Program-made: the position numbers and the translations under genes
Shown here: positions 34,727 to 47,406 of the stretch, in pieces
How the letters are laid out: each line of letters opens with the position of its first letter
How positions within the stretch are numbered: position 1 is the first letter of the stretch
Notes under the pieces: generated by a model
Seen by the model: only the letters and a program-made list of their open reading frames with translations
Told to the model about the DNA's origin: nothing
Databases searched by the model: none
NCBI RefSeq assembly: GCF_933775445.1
Contig: NC_065878.1
Span: forward strand, 21,340,395-21,404,394
Origin: Argentina anserina
Lineage: Eukaryota; Streptophyta; Magnoliopsida; Rosales; Rosaceae
Length of the DNA: 64,000 nt
Direction: 5' to 3'

Positions 34727-35824
34727 TTTTTTTTATGGGAGGGCTAGTGCGGCCACCTTCAATCCTTCATTAATGAAACTATCGAGTACAATGGGGGACG
34801 TGAACCCTAAATCCATGATTACAAAGACCTGACATAATATCAAAATTATTTACAAACAAGTACCCAACAAAGCACCAATTAGAAAAAAGTACTACACTAA
34901 TGACGACTCTATTTGCTTTGAAACAGCGGTGACATAATGAAGATGACGATAGATATGAGACCTTAACAACAATGAAGCAACAATTACATATTATAATATC
35001 CAATACAACAGCTCTCCAACTATGTTGCCGCCGGACGATCAATCTGACGACCATTAGTCTCACCCTGCCACTAGGCGGCAACGACCATTTGACAAAGCAA
35101 GAAACTCGCCGCCTGCCTAGAGCAGACAAGGCACAAAGAGTGCACACATATACACGAAACCCGACTTCTCATACGCAACTATTGTAGGAACTTATTAACT
35201 AAAAATAAATATTAAACAAAACTAAAACACAACTAAAATAAATATTAATTAGGGTTAGGCCCACGAGGGGAACCCAAACCCAAACTTTGTTTCTGGAGGA
35301 AAAATCGTCGGCCAAACATGATATCACCTCACATCAACGACCACCGGAGAAGCACCCCATGCGCTGCCCCTCCATCTCGCCAGCTTGACCACCGCCATCC
35401 AAGTCGCACCACTCATGCCGCTCCAAAGACAAACGTCGTCCATACCCGCCTCACTTCTCCCCAAATCGAACCCAAGAGGCACCACCCATATCAGATCAGA
35501 TTCAACCCAAGCCAGGCGGCGACATGCTCGCCACCACCCGTCCGTCCACGCACTGATGATGCCAGCACCCTCAGTTGTTAGCCCTACGAAGGAAATACCA
35601 AAAAATAGCCGACCACTCCTCCTCCATCTAACAGCCACCACACACGATCCCACACTCATTTGAAGCTATGGAACCGGCACTCACTATACCAACAAGAAAC
35701 TAAAAAAATCCGTCCGACGACGGTGAGGGCACGCCGCTAGACAGGACGCAACACCACCACAAGGGTTTTCTCTCTTGCGGTTAGGGTTTTTTTAGATTTT
35801 CCGAACAAAGAAAAATCTTATGTA
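34727..35824 (-). mobile_element. Short LINE-type retroposon with 14-bp target duplication
   Basis: TAGATATAAGCCAA occurs at both borders (34713-34726 and 35825-35838). On the minus strand the element ends in an A-run (T8 on plus, just right of 34726), the signature of target-primed reverse transcription. The right half (35240-35800) is GC-rich and opens minus-strand frames (for example 35659-35324) of the Trp/Arg/Gly-rich kind seen in plant LINE 5' regions. No reverse transcriptase is present, so this is an internally deleted or non-autonomous copy. Confidence 0.65.
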
Positions 35825-36033
35825 TAGATATAAGCCAAACTTAGTTCTTGGAAGAGTGGTTTTTATATTATGTCCATTTCTTTACCTCAAACACATAATT
35901 TGGGATTTTTTTTCAAAACCATCGAGTCCCAACCCAATTTGTATCTTATCCCAAAATTTTCTTTAGAAAGTCGAAATAATCGTCTGCCAATTTCATTCCC
36001 ACACTATATATAATGGAGATGGTCTTAATCTAT

Positions 36034-36222
36034 GAAAGCAAATTTGCTGACCACCATTCATTTACTGATTTGCCCACTTTGCGTCCACCCTTTTAAACTC
36101 TTGTTATGTGTCTTTTTCAAACTCATATTTAGATAATAATTGAGCAATTGGACACATAATATGAGTTTAGAAGAGTGAGCACAAAGTGGGCAAATAGAGA
36201 GTGATTGGCAAATTTATTTCCC
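36034..36222. mobile_element. 189-bp foldback MITE, copy 1
   Basis: The two ends are inverted copies over about 55 bp (GAAAGCAAATTTGCTGACCA against GGGAAATAAATTTGCCAATC read inward, both continuing into TTTGCCCACTTTG). Flanks TTAATCTAT and TCAATCTAT form a 9-bp duplication with one mismatch (Mutator-like size). A second family member is at 52360-52539. Confidence 0.75.
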
Positions 36223-36231
36223 TCAATCTAT

Positions 36232-37151
36232 CTTCATCTCAAAGCATCTCTTTTCTTTTCAATCCAATTAAACCAAACACCAAATTTAGTTTAACCTTGC
36301 ATGGTATACAATATATGTGATATTATGGGTGGTATATTGTTCAAATTCACTTAGACAGTTAGACCACAAAGATTCACGTACGTACTAGCATCAAAAGCTT
36401 TTCAAACAAGTGATTATTATAAGAGCTATTGGCGTAGCTCAACGATCACATGCCACGGATCCCTCTCATTATCGATCTTGATTAACTTTCTAAATCACCA
36501 GAAAGGAAGACTACAAATTTCGAGCAAACCGACAAAAATTTAGCTCAATCTTACAACTAATTAACCCTTTTTATGCCCTCTTGTAATTTATTAGTATATG
36601 ACTTGCATTCTGATCGACACCAATTGACCTAAGCTCTTTTCAACTTCTTGCATAATAAAGGTGAACATGGAACGTAAACATAGAAGTGAGAATTAGTGGC
36701 GTACGTAATTATCACTAGTAAATTAAGTGCTTCCAGCTTAATAACAATCAAACAGGCTACTTCGTGAAAGAATCAAAGTCGGCAAAGTTTCTTGGCATCA
36801 TGCCATTCAGATCAACTGATTCGAAATCCGCCCTAAATTTGTCATTAGGAAAGAATTTATTTAGCGCATGATAAGATTAAGATCAAGCTAATAGCCTAAT
36901 ACAAGCACTCCTAATCAAATTAAAGATGTAATCGATCTTGCACTCATCTATTCATTAAGACAAGATTGAACTCATCTCAGTTTTCCATATCCAGTAAAGA
37001 AGAGCTTTTTTGTGTTGCAATGTATATCTATTTCCTTATTTCAAAAGGAAATTTTGCGTAAAATGCAATTACTGATTAGTGATTCTGTAATTGTATGATA
37101 ATTGGCGCGTATTGCTCACCCTATAAATGGGTGGTTGTGAATATGTGGTAG
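36232..37151. other. Intergenic
   Basis: AT-rich, no feature recognised. Confidence 0.5.
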
Positions 37152-37159
37152 TAAAAATA

Positions 37160-37600
37160 GGGTAGTGTTATTGACACGCCATTTTCTCTATTAACACACC
37201 CTCTACCCGGATTAACGATCTATGGGGTTTAAACTACCTCAACTTGTCCACCAATCTCTTCAAAGGCAGCTTCCCGGGGCCGGTGTCGAATCTGGACCAG
37301 CTCAAAGTACTGGATGTGCACTCGAATAGGCTATGGGGCAATGTGTCTGAGCTGATGCGAATGTAACTCTAGTGGGGAAGCATCTTGTACTACCTGATGG
37401 GGTAGAGACGGCGGCGGAGGAATTGACAGCGTGATTCAACAGAGCAATTTCTCGATGTATGCTGTTTGGTTCTCAATGGGGAGGAGAGAGTGAGAAGAAA
37501 GGGATGTTTTGGAAAGTTTACAAAAAACTGAAGTAAAAGTAATAAAAAAATTACAAGGGGTGTGTTAATAGAGAAATGAGGTGTGTCAATACCACTACCC
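37160..37600. mobile_element. TIR element carrying an LRR receptor-kinase fragment
   Basis: A 441-bp element. Its ends are inverted repeats of about 45 bp (GGGTAGTGTTATTGACACGC on the left, GGGTAGTGGTATTGACACAC read inward from the right). They are flanked by a perfect 8-bp duplication TAAAAATA (37152-37159 and 37601-37608), a hAT-type size. The interior at about 37227-37365 reads GLNYLNLSTNLFKGSFPG and LDQLKVLDVHSNRLWG, two leucine-rich repeats. They resemble the ectodomain of AT5G10020-type receptor kinases, from memory. The fragment is cut off by a stop, so this is a captured exon piece and not a gene. Confidence 0.8.
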
Positions 37601-37608
37601 TAAAAATA

Positions 37609-39075
37609 AAATACACTACTGCTGAGATCTAGCTTAATAGGTCTACATCTTGACTTATCCCCAGTCTCTCTCAGTCTCTCTCACATGCTCTTATCACTCA
37701 CCTTCAAACCCTAATCATTCTGTTCTCCACTAATTCTAAATTATGTGAAGAAAAACACGCTCACTCGCCAAAACTCAAAAGGGCAAACAGACGAATATGC
37801 AGAAAAGATATATTCATGAAATTACAAAGGGAAAATTTCAAGAGCTGACTGTGGATCAAATTAAACAGTACTGCAACTCTGCAAGATCGATCACACTATC
37901 ACAGTGTTCTTCTGCAGAAAGAATGAAGCAGTGGGTCCGCGTGATCTATCCCAACTCTTCCATCACTCAAATCTCCTCAAATCCTATATTCGAGTATGTT
38001 CAACTTCACAATCATTCTGTCATGGGATTTGGACCCCATATACCCTGCACCTACTTTGATTAAAACTTCTAATAGTAATACAGAACTACATTTACTATTC
38101 ACGTACGTACTTATCTACTGTTGCTTTGGGCCATTCTGGTTTGTTGTAAACATGTATGTAAATTCTGATTTGATCGTCGTTTATACGTACAAACTAAAGT
38201 GCCGAACTGCTGATGATCAGAGAAGAGATATATTGGCCCTTTGGCATGTGCATATAGCTCTCTGCTCGATCAGTGCCTCAACTTTTCACTGCTTTGAAAC
38301 CTAATCACTGTATCAAGCATAGTTGTTCCTTTCACAATTTAACAACCCTGCTTAACACCAAGCACAACTGGCATTTCCAGACAGAAGTACGTACGTACAC
38401 GTACACCATACCATTGAATCTCCGATCCCACAGTATGAGTGATAAGTATCGATATCTCACTCCTACAGTACGTTTCAAACTCAGTCTACAAGTTAAGGTT
38501 TTGATATTATACGTACCTTAGACAACAATTTATATCCGAAAAAGGCGACGACAGAGACGAAAAAAATGAACCCGTTCCTCTTGGCATGAGTTTTTTTTAA
38601 CTCTCATCTGCGATTAATTATTTTTTTGCTCTCCCATGTCAACCAGGAATAAATGAGTTTTTATGAAACCCTAGACATGGATCTGTTTTCTAAAAGAAGA
38701 AGAAGAAGAAGCTGCACCCAACTAGTTTAGGCGTAGATTTGAGTTCATACTAGAAGAAAGAAGAGAACCCACGCGCGGTCGGCGTGGGCAAGTTCTGGTA
38801 TGAGCCCACTCTCCGAGAGCTCAAATTCAAAATTTTGACGTGTCGATCAATGATATGGCTGTTTAAAAAAAGGACGAGACGACGGTTATCTCTGCAACGT
38901 TAGGAGAAAAAAAATAACTGGCAAGGCCAGCACGTGAGAAAGAGCAGCTTTTCACTTTGTCTTTTCTCAAAGGCTGAACAAAACTACAACATACAAAACA
39001 CACCACACAAGCTTATTTGACAAAACTTGGAACAAAACTGAAAAACTTGATCGATGGCCCGAAGATCTTTTATAT
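37609..39075. other. Intergenic; a small open frame at 37797-38063
   Basis: The only candidate is an 88-codon plus-strand frame (MQKRYIHEITKGKFQELTVD...). It follows a pyrimidine-rich stretch that could be a leader. I recognise no family, and the last part looks non-coding, so I do not call it a gene. Confidence 0.4.
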
Positions 39076-39395
39076 CTAAGCTCCACAAATGTCGATGCTC
39101 TTGACCTGGGACTTCTGCTCCTCTGCTTTGGGCACAGTCACAGTAAACACCCCATTCTCCATAGCAGCCCTGACCTAATCCACCTTTGCATTATCCGGTA
39201 GCCTGAACCTCCTCAGGAAACTTGCCGCTGCTCCTCTCCACCCTGTGCCACTTGTCGTTCTTCTCCTCCTGCTCCCTGCTCCTCTCTCCGCTGATCAGAA
39301 GGACGTTCCCTTCCTCCAGCTTGACCTTCACTTCTTCCTTCTTCAGTCCGGGAACGGCACCTAGGCCAACTTTCAGAACACCGGTAATCGGGCCT
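39076..39395 (-). pseudogene. Class I small heat-shock protein pseudogene
   Basis: The minus strand reads [40 protein letters not shown] and RSSGKF, the alpha-crystallin domain of a cytosolic class I sHSP. Two lesions follow: an extra T in AAGTTTCCTGAGG shifts the frame, and the expected CAG after NAKVD is TAG. Beyond them the usual C-terminus ([16 protein letters not shown] and [12 protein letters not shown]) is still legible up to the natural stop at 39076-39078. The normal N-terminal arm and ATG are missing. Confidence 0.85.
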
Positions 39396-39399
39396 ATGG

Positions 39400-42398
39400 T
39401 ATGGGATTATGGATTCATGGGATGATGATATATACAATGGGTTATGGGAATTGGTCTCCAAAGGAAGAAGAAGACGACAAGTACATAGGAATTGGTTTTT
39501 CATTCGGAGGAGCCCACTGAAAAGGCTTAGGAATTCGAATACTAAAAGAAGATCTGCATGATTTCGGGTCACGGTGACGTTGGTCTGCGAAGTAACGGTG
39601 AGGCGTTCGGAGAGTAGGCTCTTAACAGACGTTGCCGCCGGCGTGGTCACAAAAAGGAGGAGGAGAGTCCTTCGCCCACTCACCGTTGCTCGTTGGTGGT
39701 AGGGTCACCACCCCGTCACGCCTCACAGCCCCCGCATGCCTTGGGCACGTGTCAATTTTCTTATACACCACCTCTTTTTTATATATGTTTACAAAATTAT
39801 CCATTAACAAAATAAAATAAAAAATCCATTAACAAAAAAAATAAAAATTGTAAAGAAAAAACCAAAAGGCTGTGGCATTCAAGACAAGACGACAAGTGAA
39901 GGGTATGTAGGGGACAAAGTGAATCTGGGCCCCAAGTGGCCCACTCACCGAGTCTCATAGGCCTCCCGCCCTTGTTATTTATGGTAGGGGTGGAATGGTA
40001 AATTCAATATTGGTAGCAGAGAATATACTGTACAGGGGAAATTGTGGGACTAAGATGCACGCGCCCTCTGATGGTGGCATAGAAAGAATCATGAGATTGT
40101 CAGGTTGTTCCTCTCCAAGTTCTTCAGAGGAAATGTCCCTTTCGAATGTTCTTTACCATCTCTTTCATGTTCATTATGTTTGATTTTTCACGTACAAATA
40201 ATAAGACGCACATCAAATGTTTTATGAATATCCGATTTCACCAAATTTCGTTAATCGTTAATGTAGTACTAAACGACCCTCTATGATCTATAACTACGTA
40301 AATGAAGTTGTTTTACTTTACCGATCTATCTTAATGTAGTCATAAAAACAACACATTTGTGTCTTACTGTCTTATATTATATGTTGCATGTCTATAACTT
40401 AGATGATTGTAGTTGAGAACCCTTCATCTACTGGATCATCCTATAAAACTCCTATAAAACCATTTATATTTACAGGAACGGTGAAAAGCTCAAAGTAGCA
40501 CAAATGGTGGTACTGCGTTTTAGCACGCGTTATGAGAGCTAACAACGGCGCATGCATAAAGGAATGGGTTCTTGCTTTGAATTTGAAAATTCCCACTAAC
40601 TCCCCCCTCGCAGAATGCGACTACTCATACATACGTACATTTCCTTCCTTGTATATACGACTGAAGCAAGAAAACAAGCTTTAGTTTCTGGGTTTCCTTT
40701 TGCTTTAATTCTCAGAATACCCTATTTGGAAAACCAACTCGACCTGCGATTGTTTATTTGGATCCTTCTGCTATATAATATTGAACATTCTCTTGGAAAG
40801 AGAGGAGCAGCTGACGGAAAAGCTTTGCTCAACTAGAACGATCGAGTAGTTATTGGAGCACGTCTCTCTCACACTAAAATATAGGTTTTTCTGGGATCAT
40901 ATTCTCTTACTCTTATGGTACATACTTGGGTTGTTTGTTAAATGCTTTACATGATATGGACATTATTGTTTTCTTTCAAGCCAATATTGGATCATGATCC
41001 TATGTTCATATTATATGTTTGTATTATCTCTATAAGACGATATACTTTAAAATTCCTTGTTTTTGCTCTCTTGTTTACTTCTTTGTGTATGATCCATACG
41101 GTGTTAACAAATCACTATATCATTCATTCTACAAGGCATGCATAAAATGTCTTGGTATATTGAAGATTTGGCTTTGAATTACCATTTGGACCAAAAAAAA
41201 AATATTGACGATTTGGCTTATTTGCGTTATTCCTTCATTGCAATTTAAAACTAATAACAAACACAAAGTGGTTCGGTGGAAGTATTTGCAAAGCCCTAAT
41301 TAAGATGAAATAATCAAATGAGGAAGGATGATTGTGTTTGAAGCTTTATTCATAACGTAATATATACTTTAACAAGGTTAATGATACAAAGTAATTAGGC
41401 ATCATCCCAAGGAAGAATTTTTCCAAGTCAAAATGAGTGGAGAAAAAGCAAAATCTTAATCAACTCGATCAGTAATGGTATATCCTGTATAATATTGACA
41501 TTGATAAACACTAATCACAAAGATCTTCCCTCGGTAATTTTTAGGATCCTGTAATGGAATCCTAGCGCTTCAGTTCTTCCGGTGGCCAAGAACAGTGTTT
41601 GGAGATTATGTTTCAATTTCGAACGTCGGCGCCAAATTGTAGCAGCCTAGCTTGTTTCTATATGCTACATTATAATGCACCATCACCACCATGTCCTGCA
41701 TAGAATTCTTATGTTCTTTATTCTTTGGTGAATAGTGAGCCACCAAAGGGTTAGCTAGAATGTATCCTTTTACCTAGAACTATAAAAAAGTACTACGTAC
41801 ATAACGTAAATCGTTAAATCGTTTTTCATGGATCATCAGTAGTATTCGTTACATTATGTCCTATCACGTAAACAAAATGTAATACCCAAAATGGAAATAC
41901 ATATAAAAGCTTCATCTTCAATCTAAACCAAGAAAAAAAAGAATGTTTGGAAGGTAAAAGGAAAAAAAAGAAGAAAATAATCAGAAATCGTTTAAATTAG
42001 GGTTGGGGAATATGGTGGGAAATTGAAATCACTTCCTTGGATCCTGTGAGACACATTTGTCATCACAAACTATATACACATATACATGTTGTTGGTTCAT
42101 CAATCAATTTGTTATACACAACGAAGATAAAGCTAACCAAGGAATGATGAAAAGTATAGCAGCAAAAGAAAAGAGAAAAAGAAACAAATCCAACAAAACC
42201 AAAAGTAGCATAGGTGGATAGAAATCTACTGATCGAGAACTTGAAAGAAATTAACAAGAGGGAGAGATTTCCATGTTCATATAGAAGCTCAGCTTTGCTT
42301 TGTTTCTGTCTGTCTCTCTCTCTCCCTCTTTCTCTTTCATTTTTTCTCAAGCTTATTATAGACATAGCCCACCAAGAAATCCCACTGAAGCAATCATC
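39400..42398. other. Intergenic and PXY upstream region
   Basis: 3 kb of AT-rich DNA with no recognised gene. The right end is the PXY promoter and leader, with a CT-rich tract at 42304-42345. Confidence 0.45.
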
Positions 42399-42548
42399 AT
42401 GATGAAACACCCTCTGCACCCAGCACTCCCTAAAAGCATTTCAACTTCACTCGGTAGTCATCAAAACATTCCTTCCCTTAAATTTACCACTCTCATCTTC
42501 ATCACTGTCTCAGCCAAGACCCTCCTCCACCCTCCCCGAAAACCATGA
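42399..42548 (+). CDS. Upstream ORF of PXY/TDR, stop overlapping the start codon
   Basis: A 49-codon frame (MMKHPLHPALPKSIS...LLHPPRKP) ends in TGA at 42546-42548. That TGA overlaps the PXY start codon in the tetranucleotide ATGA. The frame is in a different phase from PXY. If the transcript begins upstream of 42399, this uORF would make PXY translation depend on leaky scanning or re-initiation. The transcription start is unknown and no peptide function is implied. Confidence 0.4.
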   Translation: MMKHPLHPALPKSISTSLGSHQNIPSLKFTTLIFITVSAKTLLHPPRKP

Positions 42549-45500
42549 AACTTTCCTTTCTTCACTTTCTCTTCTTCTTCTTCTCCCTCTTCTTTCTTCA
42601 AGAATCCATAGTTCTCTGTGCTTCAAATTCTGCAACTTCCCAACTCAGTGCTTTGCTTTCCCTCAAATCCTCACTTAAAGATCCTCTCTTTACGTTCAAT
42701 GGCTGGGATAGCACGGCTAATACTCAAGGTCCAGTTTGGTGTTCATGGTCTGGAATCAAATGCCAACCCAACACATCTTTAGTAGTCTCTCTAGACCTCT
42801 CTTACCGCAATCTTTCCGGTCCAATCCCAGCAGAAATACGCTACTTGTCGGGCTTAATTCACCTCAACTTGAGCAATAACAGTTTTGCTGGACCACTCCA
42901 GCCAGCCATTTTCCAACTCCCCCAGCTCAGAATACTTGACATAAGCCACAACGACTTCAACTCAACTTTCCCGCCTGGAATTTCCAAGCTCAAGTTCTTG
43001 AGGGCCTTCAATGCTTACAGCAACAGCTTCACCGGTCCTTTACCTCAAGAAATCATCAGACTCAAGTCCCTTGAAAAGCTTAACCTCAGTGGAAGCTACT
43101 TCGAAGGTAATATTCCACCAGGATATGGAAGTCTTCCCAAACTCAGGGAACTTGGTCTGGCCGGAAATGCTCTTAGAGGCGCTATACCACCTCAACTGGG
43201 GTCCTTATCGGACCTCACTCGCATGGAAATCGGCTACAACGGTTTCACCGGTGAGCTTCCTGTCGAGTTGACATCACTATCAAACCTCAACTACTTAGAC
43301 ATCTCCAATAACTTGCTCTCCGGGTCACTCCCACCAGAGCTTGGCAACCTAACCATGCTCAACATATTATTCCTCTTCAAAAACCGATTTTCTGGCACTA
43401 TCCCACCGAGCCTCGGAAACCTACAATCTCTCCGATTACTCGACTTGTCAGAAAATCAGCTTTCCGGTTCCATCCCAGCCGGCATTGCCACACTAATTGA
43501 ACTCAACAGGCTGAGCTTAATGAACAACTTCCTAGTTGGCGAAATCCCATATCATATCGGAAAGCTTCCCAACTTGGAAACCCTCCTCCTATGGAACAAC
43601 TCCCTCACCGGAACCCTACCCCAAAACCTCGGCACCAACGCGAACCTCGTCCTCGTCGACCTCTCCTCCAACTCACTCACGGGCCCAATCCCACCAACTC
43701 TCTGCAAAGGCAACAAACTCGGGAAACTCATCCTCTTCTCCAATTACTTCAACAACAATCTTCCAAGGGAGCTAGCCCTTTGCACATCACTACTCCGCTT
43801 TCGTGTTCAAAACAACAAACTCAACGGCTCACTCCCTCAGGGCTTCGGCTTCCTCCCAAACCTAACCTTCTTCGACGTAAGCAACAACAACTTCTCCGGC
43901 CCCATTCCTCAAGACCTCGGCAATGCTGCGAAGCTCGAGTACTTAAACATCTCCCAGAACCCTCTCCGCGCAACTCTGCCTCAAAATATCTGGAAAGCCA
44001 ACAGTTTACAAATATTCTCCGCCATTTCCGGCCAACTTACCGGGAAAATTCCCGACTTCATCGGCTGCAAGAGCCTCTACAAGATTGAATTGCAAAACAA
44101 TGACCTCAATGGGACCATCCCCTGGGACATTGGACACTGCGAGAAGCTTCTGAGTCTCAGCCTGAGTCGGAACAAGCTCACCGGAATCATCCCCTGGGAA
44201 ATATCTGCTCTGCCGTCGATAACCGACCTTGACCTCTCGTATAACTTCCTCTCCGGCACGATCCCCTCGAACTTCGATAATTGCAGGACGCTGGAGACCT
44301 TCAACGTCTCGTTCAACCTCCTTACCGGCCCGATCCCGGCGTCCGGCGCGATCTTCCCGAACCTCCATCCGACGTCATTTTCGGGAAACGACGGATTATG
44401 CGGCGTCGTTTTGCGCAAGCCGTGTGTGGCGGAGACTGAACCGGCCGGGGCTCTTGATGTCGACCGTCGTGAGCAGCCGAAGAAGACCGCCGGCGCGATC
44501 GTCTGGATAATGGCGGCGGCGTTCGGGATCGGTCTGTTCGTCCTCGTCGCCGGGACGCGTTGCTTCCACGCGCGCTACAGCGGCGGGGTGGAGGAGAGGG
44601 GCCCGCAGGTGGGGCCGTGGAAGTTGACCGCCTTTCAGCGTTTGAATTTCACGGCGGAGGATGTGCTGGACTGTTTGCAGATGAGTGACAAGGTCCTAGG
44701 GATGGGTGGGACCGGGACGGTGTACAAGGCGGAGATGCCAGGTGGCGAGATCATAGCGGTGAAGAAGCTCTGGGGGAAGCAGAAGGAGAGCATAATCCGA
44801 CGGCGGAGAGGGGTTTTGGCGGAAGTGGAAGTGTTGGGTAACGTGAGGCATAGGAATATAGTGAGATTGTTAGGGTGCTGCTGCAACAGGGACTGTACTA
44901 TGCTGCTCTATGAGTACATGCCCAATGGGAACTTGGACGACTTGTTGCATGGCAAGAACAAGGCCCAGAATTTGGGGGCGGATTGGGTCACCAGGTATAA
45001 GATTGCCCTTGGTGTGGCACAAGGGATATGCTACCTTCACCACGACTGCGATCCGGTGATCGTCCACCGTGATCTCAAGCCGAGTAACATTCTGTTGGAC
45101 GGTGACATGGAAGCGAGAGTGGCGGACTTTGGGGTGGCTAAGTTGATCCAGAGTGATGAGTCCATGTCTGTGATCGCCGGTTCCTACGGCTACATTGCGC
45201 CAGGTGTGTTAGTGTTTACATTATCGTTTTTTAATTAGATGTTATTGTATGTGCCGGAGGAACTCTTCCTCCGACGTAATTTAGTGAGATGATGCTTGCA
45301 TGATTAGTGGGTGTCTGGTAGGGCTTCTTTATTTGAGTTCGTTTTGTTGGGTGACGAAATCTAGTGGAGGCGAGGTAGGGAGTAAGATAATGTTTGCGTT
45401 AAAGCAATGTTACACTTGCTAGTTAAATTAAGCTGAAATCTAAGTAAAGTTGCATGTTCATGTTATCATATGGTCGGTCCATTACTCCATTTAGTCAAAA

Positions 45501-46270
45501 AGTGTAGCACACTATCTTTATCTTTGCATTGTACTGTAATTAAGCAAGTCTTTAACTTTTTACAATTTTTCTTCCTTGTAGTCATGTAACCAAAAAAAAA
45601 ATTACTAGTATCACATTTCATAAAGTCCATAAAGAATTACGGGGTGGAAAGAAGGGTTGACATTGACATGTTTGTCCACCATGTACAATGTTACAGTGCC
45701 TAATGTCAGTGCGCACATTGTTGCCACTATTGTAGATGGTCACCTTTTCCCCTTTTCTTTTTCATGAGTCGTAGTTTGACTGTTTGAGACATTGGGTTAC
45801 AAGATGATTGAGGTTGTGTACTCATTAGTGTTCTTATTTGTTTTGGTTTTGCAGAGTATGCTTATACCCTACAAGTTGATGAGAAGAGTGACATATACAG
45901 CTTTGGGGTTGTGTTGTTGGAGATTTTAAGCGGAAAAAGATCGGTGGAGGCGATTTTTGGGGATGGAAATAGCATTGTAGATTGGATTCGGACTAAAATC
46001 AAGAGCAAAGATGGGATCAACGATGTTTTGGACAAGAATGCCGGCGCGGGTTGTACGCCGGTGAGGGAGGAGATGATGCAAATGCTCCGAATTGCTTTGC
46101 TTTGCACGAGTAGGAATCCGGCGGACCGGCCGTCCATGAGGGATGTGGTGTTGATGCTCATTGAAGCCAAGCCTAAGAGGAAGTTGCTTGCTAGCCATGT
46201 TGTTGGTCGAGATCGTAGTGTGAGTTGTGGTGACATTCCTTTGCCACAAAAGCCAACACTGGATTGTTAA
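42545..46270 (+). CDS. PXY: PXY/TDR leucine-rich repeat receptor kinase
   Basis: Plasma-membrane receptor for the TDIF peptide (CLE41/CLE44). In Arabidopsis it maintains vascular cambium and orients its divisions. Exon 1 is 42545-45203 and exon 2 is 45855-46270, with the single intron inside the kinase domain; total 1024 residues. There is a signal peptide (MKLSFLHFLFFFFSLFFLQE), an LRRNT with WCSWSGIKC, and about 21-22 LRRs to about residue 610. A GLCG cap follows, then the membrane span at about 650-674 (GAIVWIMAAAFGIGLFVLVA). The juxtamembrane stretch PWKLTAFQRLNFTAEDV precedes an intact RD kinase: Gly-loop GMGGTGTV (719-726), Lys740, HRD 841-843 and DFG 861-863. Similarity to Arabidopsis PXY runs along the whole chain (for example NGTIPWDIGHCEKLL). 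Nothing is broken. Confidence 0.96.
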
Positions 46271-47406
46271 TACGGTTGTTACTTGTGGTTTTTCTTCTTT
46301 CTTTGGGTTTTATTTTTACCTTCTTATTTTTTAAAAAATGGTGGGAATTGGTATAGGAGAAGTCTTATTTTTTACGTTTTTCAAATGGAATTCCAAGTCA
46401 TGTTGTCCCTCTAGTTATAATTCTGGTTTGTTAACGTACGTATATAAATTAAAGGGTGTTAATCTGCCGCTAATATGTTAGAATTCTTGTTTGACTCACC
46501 TCGATCATTACTCCATATAACGTACATTGTGAGCAATAGCATCCAGGTCCTCGAAGATTTTAATGATTAAACATAACAAGAAGAAGTGTCAAAAGTTTTG
46601 AGCTCACATTTCATACCAAAAAGTTAGTCTGATTGTCATAAAGAGCTAGCTAGCTTGGAACCCTGCAAAGTTTGCACGGGGAATAAGTATGAACATTAGT
46701 CGACCACAGGATATAGACAATGTGAATGACTATATCAGGATGCCTTGATTCAAAGTTGCTAACTTCAACAATAAAACTAAATTGGACTAAAACGGGATAA
46801 TATACTAAACTCACGTTGTTAAGAGATTACACGAATTATAGACACAGCAAACATCCAGATCCCTAGGGATACTTGATGGCAATCACCACGTACGAATTCA
46901 ACAATCTTACAAAATAGATTCGTATCTAACTAAGAAGCGATTGTAGCTCACGAGAAGAGTCTAAGAATGACTCTATCTCAAATGATCCAACGGCGCATGA
47001 TAGCAAATTGCTCAGCAAGTTCCACTTAAACCCACAATAATCTGCATTTGATGAAGATGGCCAAAAGCACATAGATGTCGAACAACGTAATTCTTCAACT
47101 CGTGGAGATGTCTAGATGTAAGCAAAGTACGTGTTAGAAGTGAGCTTATGGCAGAGAGAGATGATGCGGTAGTTAAATCTAAGCATGATTAGGGTCAAGT
47201 CAGTACATTCATCTCAATGGACTCAAACTAAACAAGAATATAACAGAGAAGAGATCAAAAAATGATAAAAGGGAGGAGGAGAAGCAAATCTACTTCCTCT
47301 ACCTCATCCCCGGCCAATGAGGGGGGTGATATTAAGATTATTAGCTTTTCATATTGAAGATGAAGGAGAATACTAAAACTTCCTTGAATCTAGTAATACA
47401 AAATGG
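46271..47406. other. Spacer between the convergent PXY and QWRF genes
   Basis: Holds both 3' untranslated regions. No exon, RNA gene or terminal-repeat element recognised. Confidence 0.5.

Noticed and set aside
35324..35659. 111-codon minus-strand frame and its plus-strand mirror frames
   Set aside because: They lie inside the retroposon at 34727-35824; composition is typical of LINE 5' regions, with no known domain.
37797..38063. 88-codon plus-strand frame
   Set aside because: Starts plausibly but no family, no intron structure, and the end reads like spacer; not enough to call a gene.
39213..39683. 156-codon minus-strand open frame
   Set aside because: It crosses the sHSP remnant in the wrong frame; the real homology is in another frame.
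42063..42419. 118-codon minus-strand frame upstream of PXY
   Set aside because: Low-complexity translation of the CT-rich leader and AT-rich promoter; no homology recognised.
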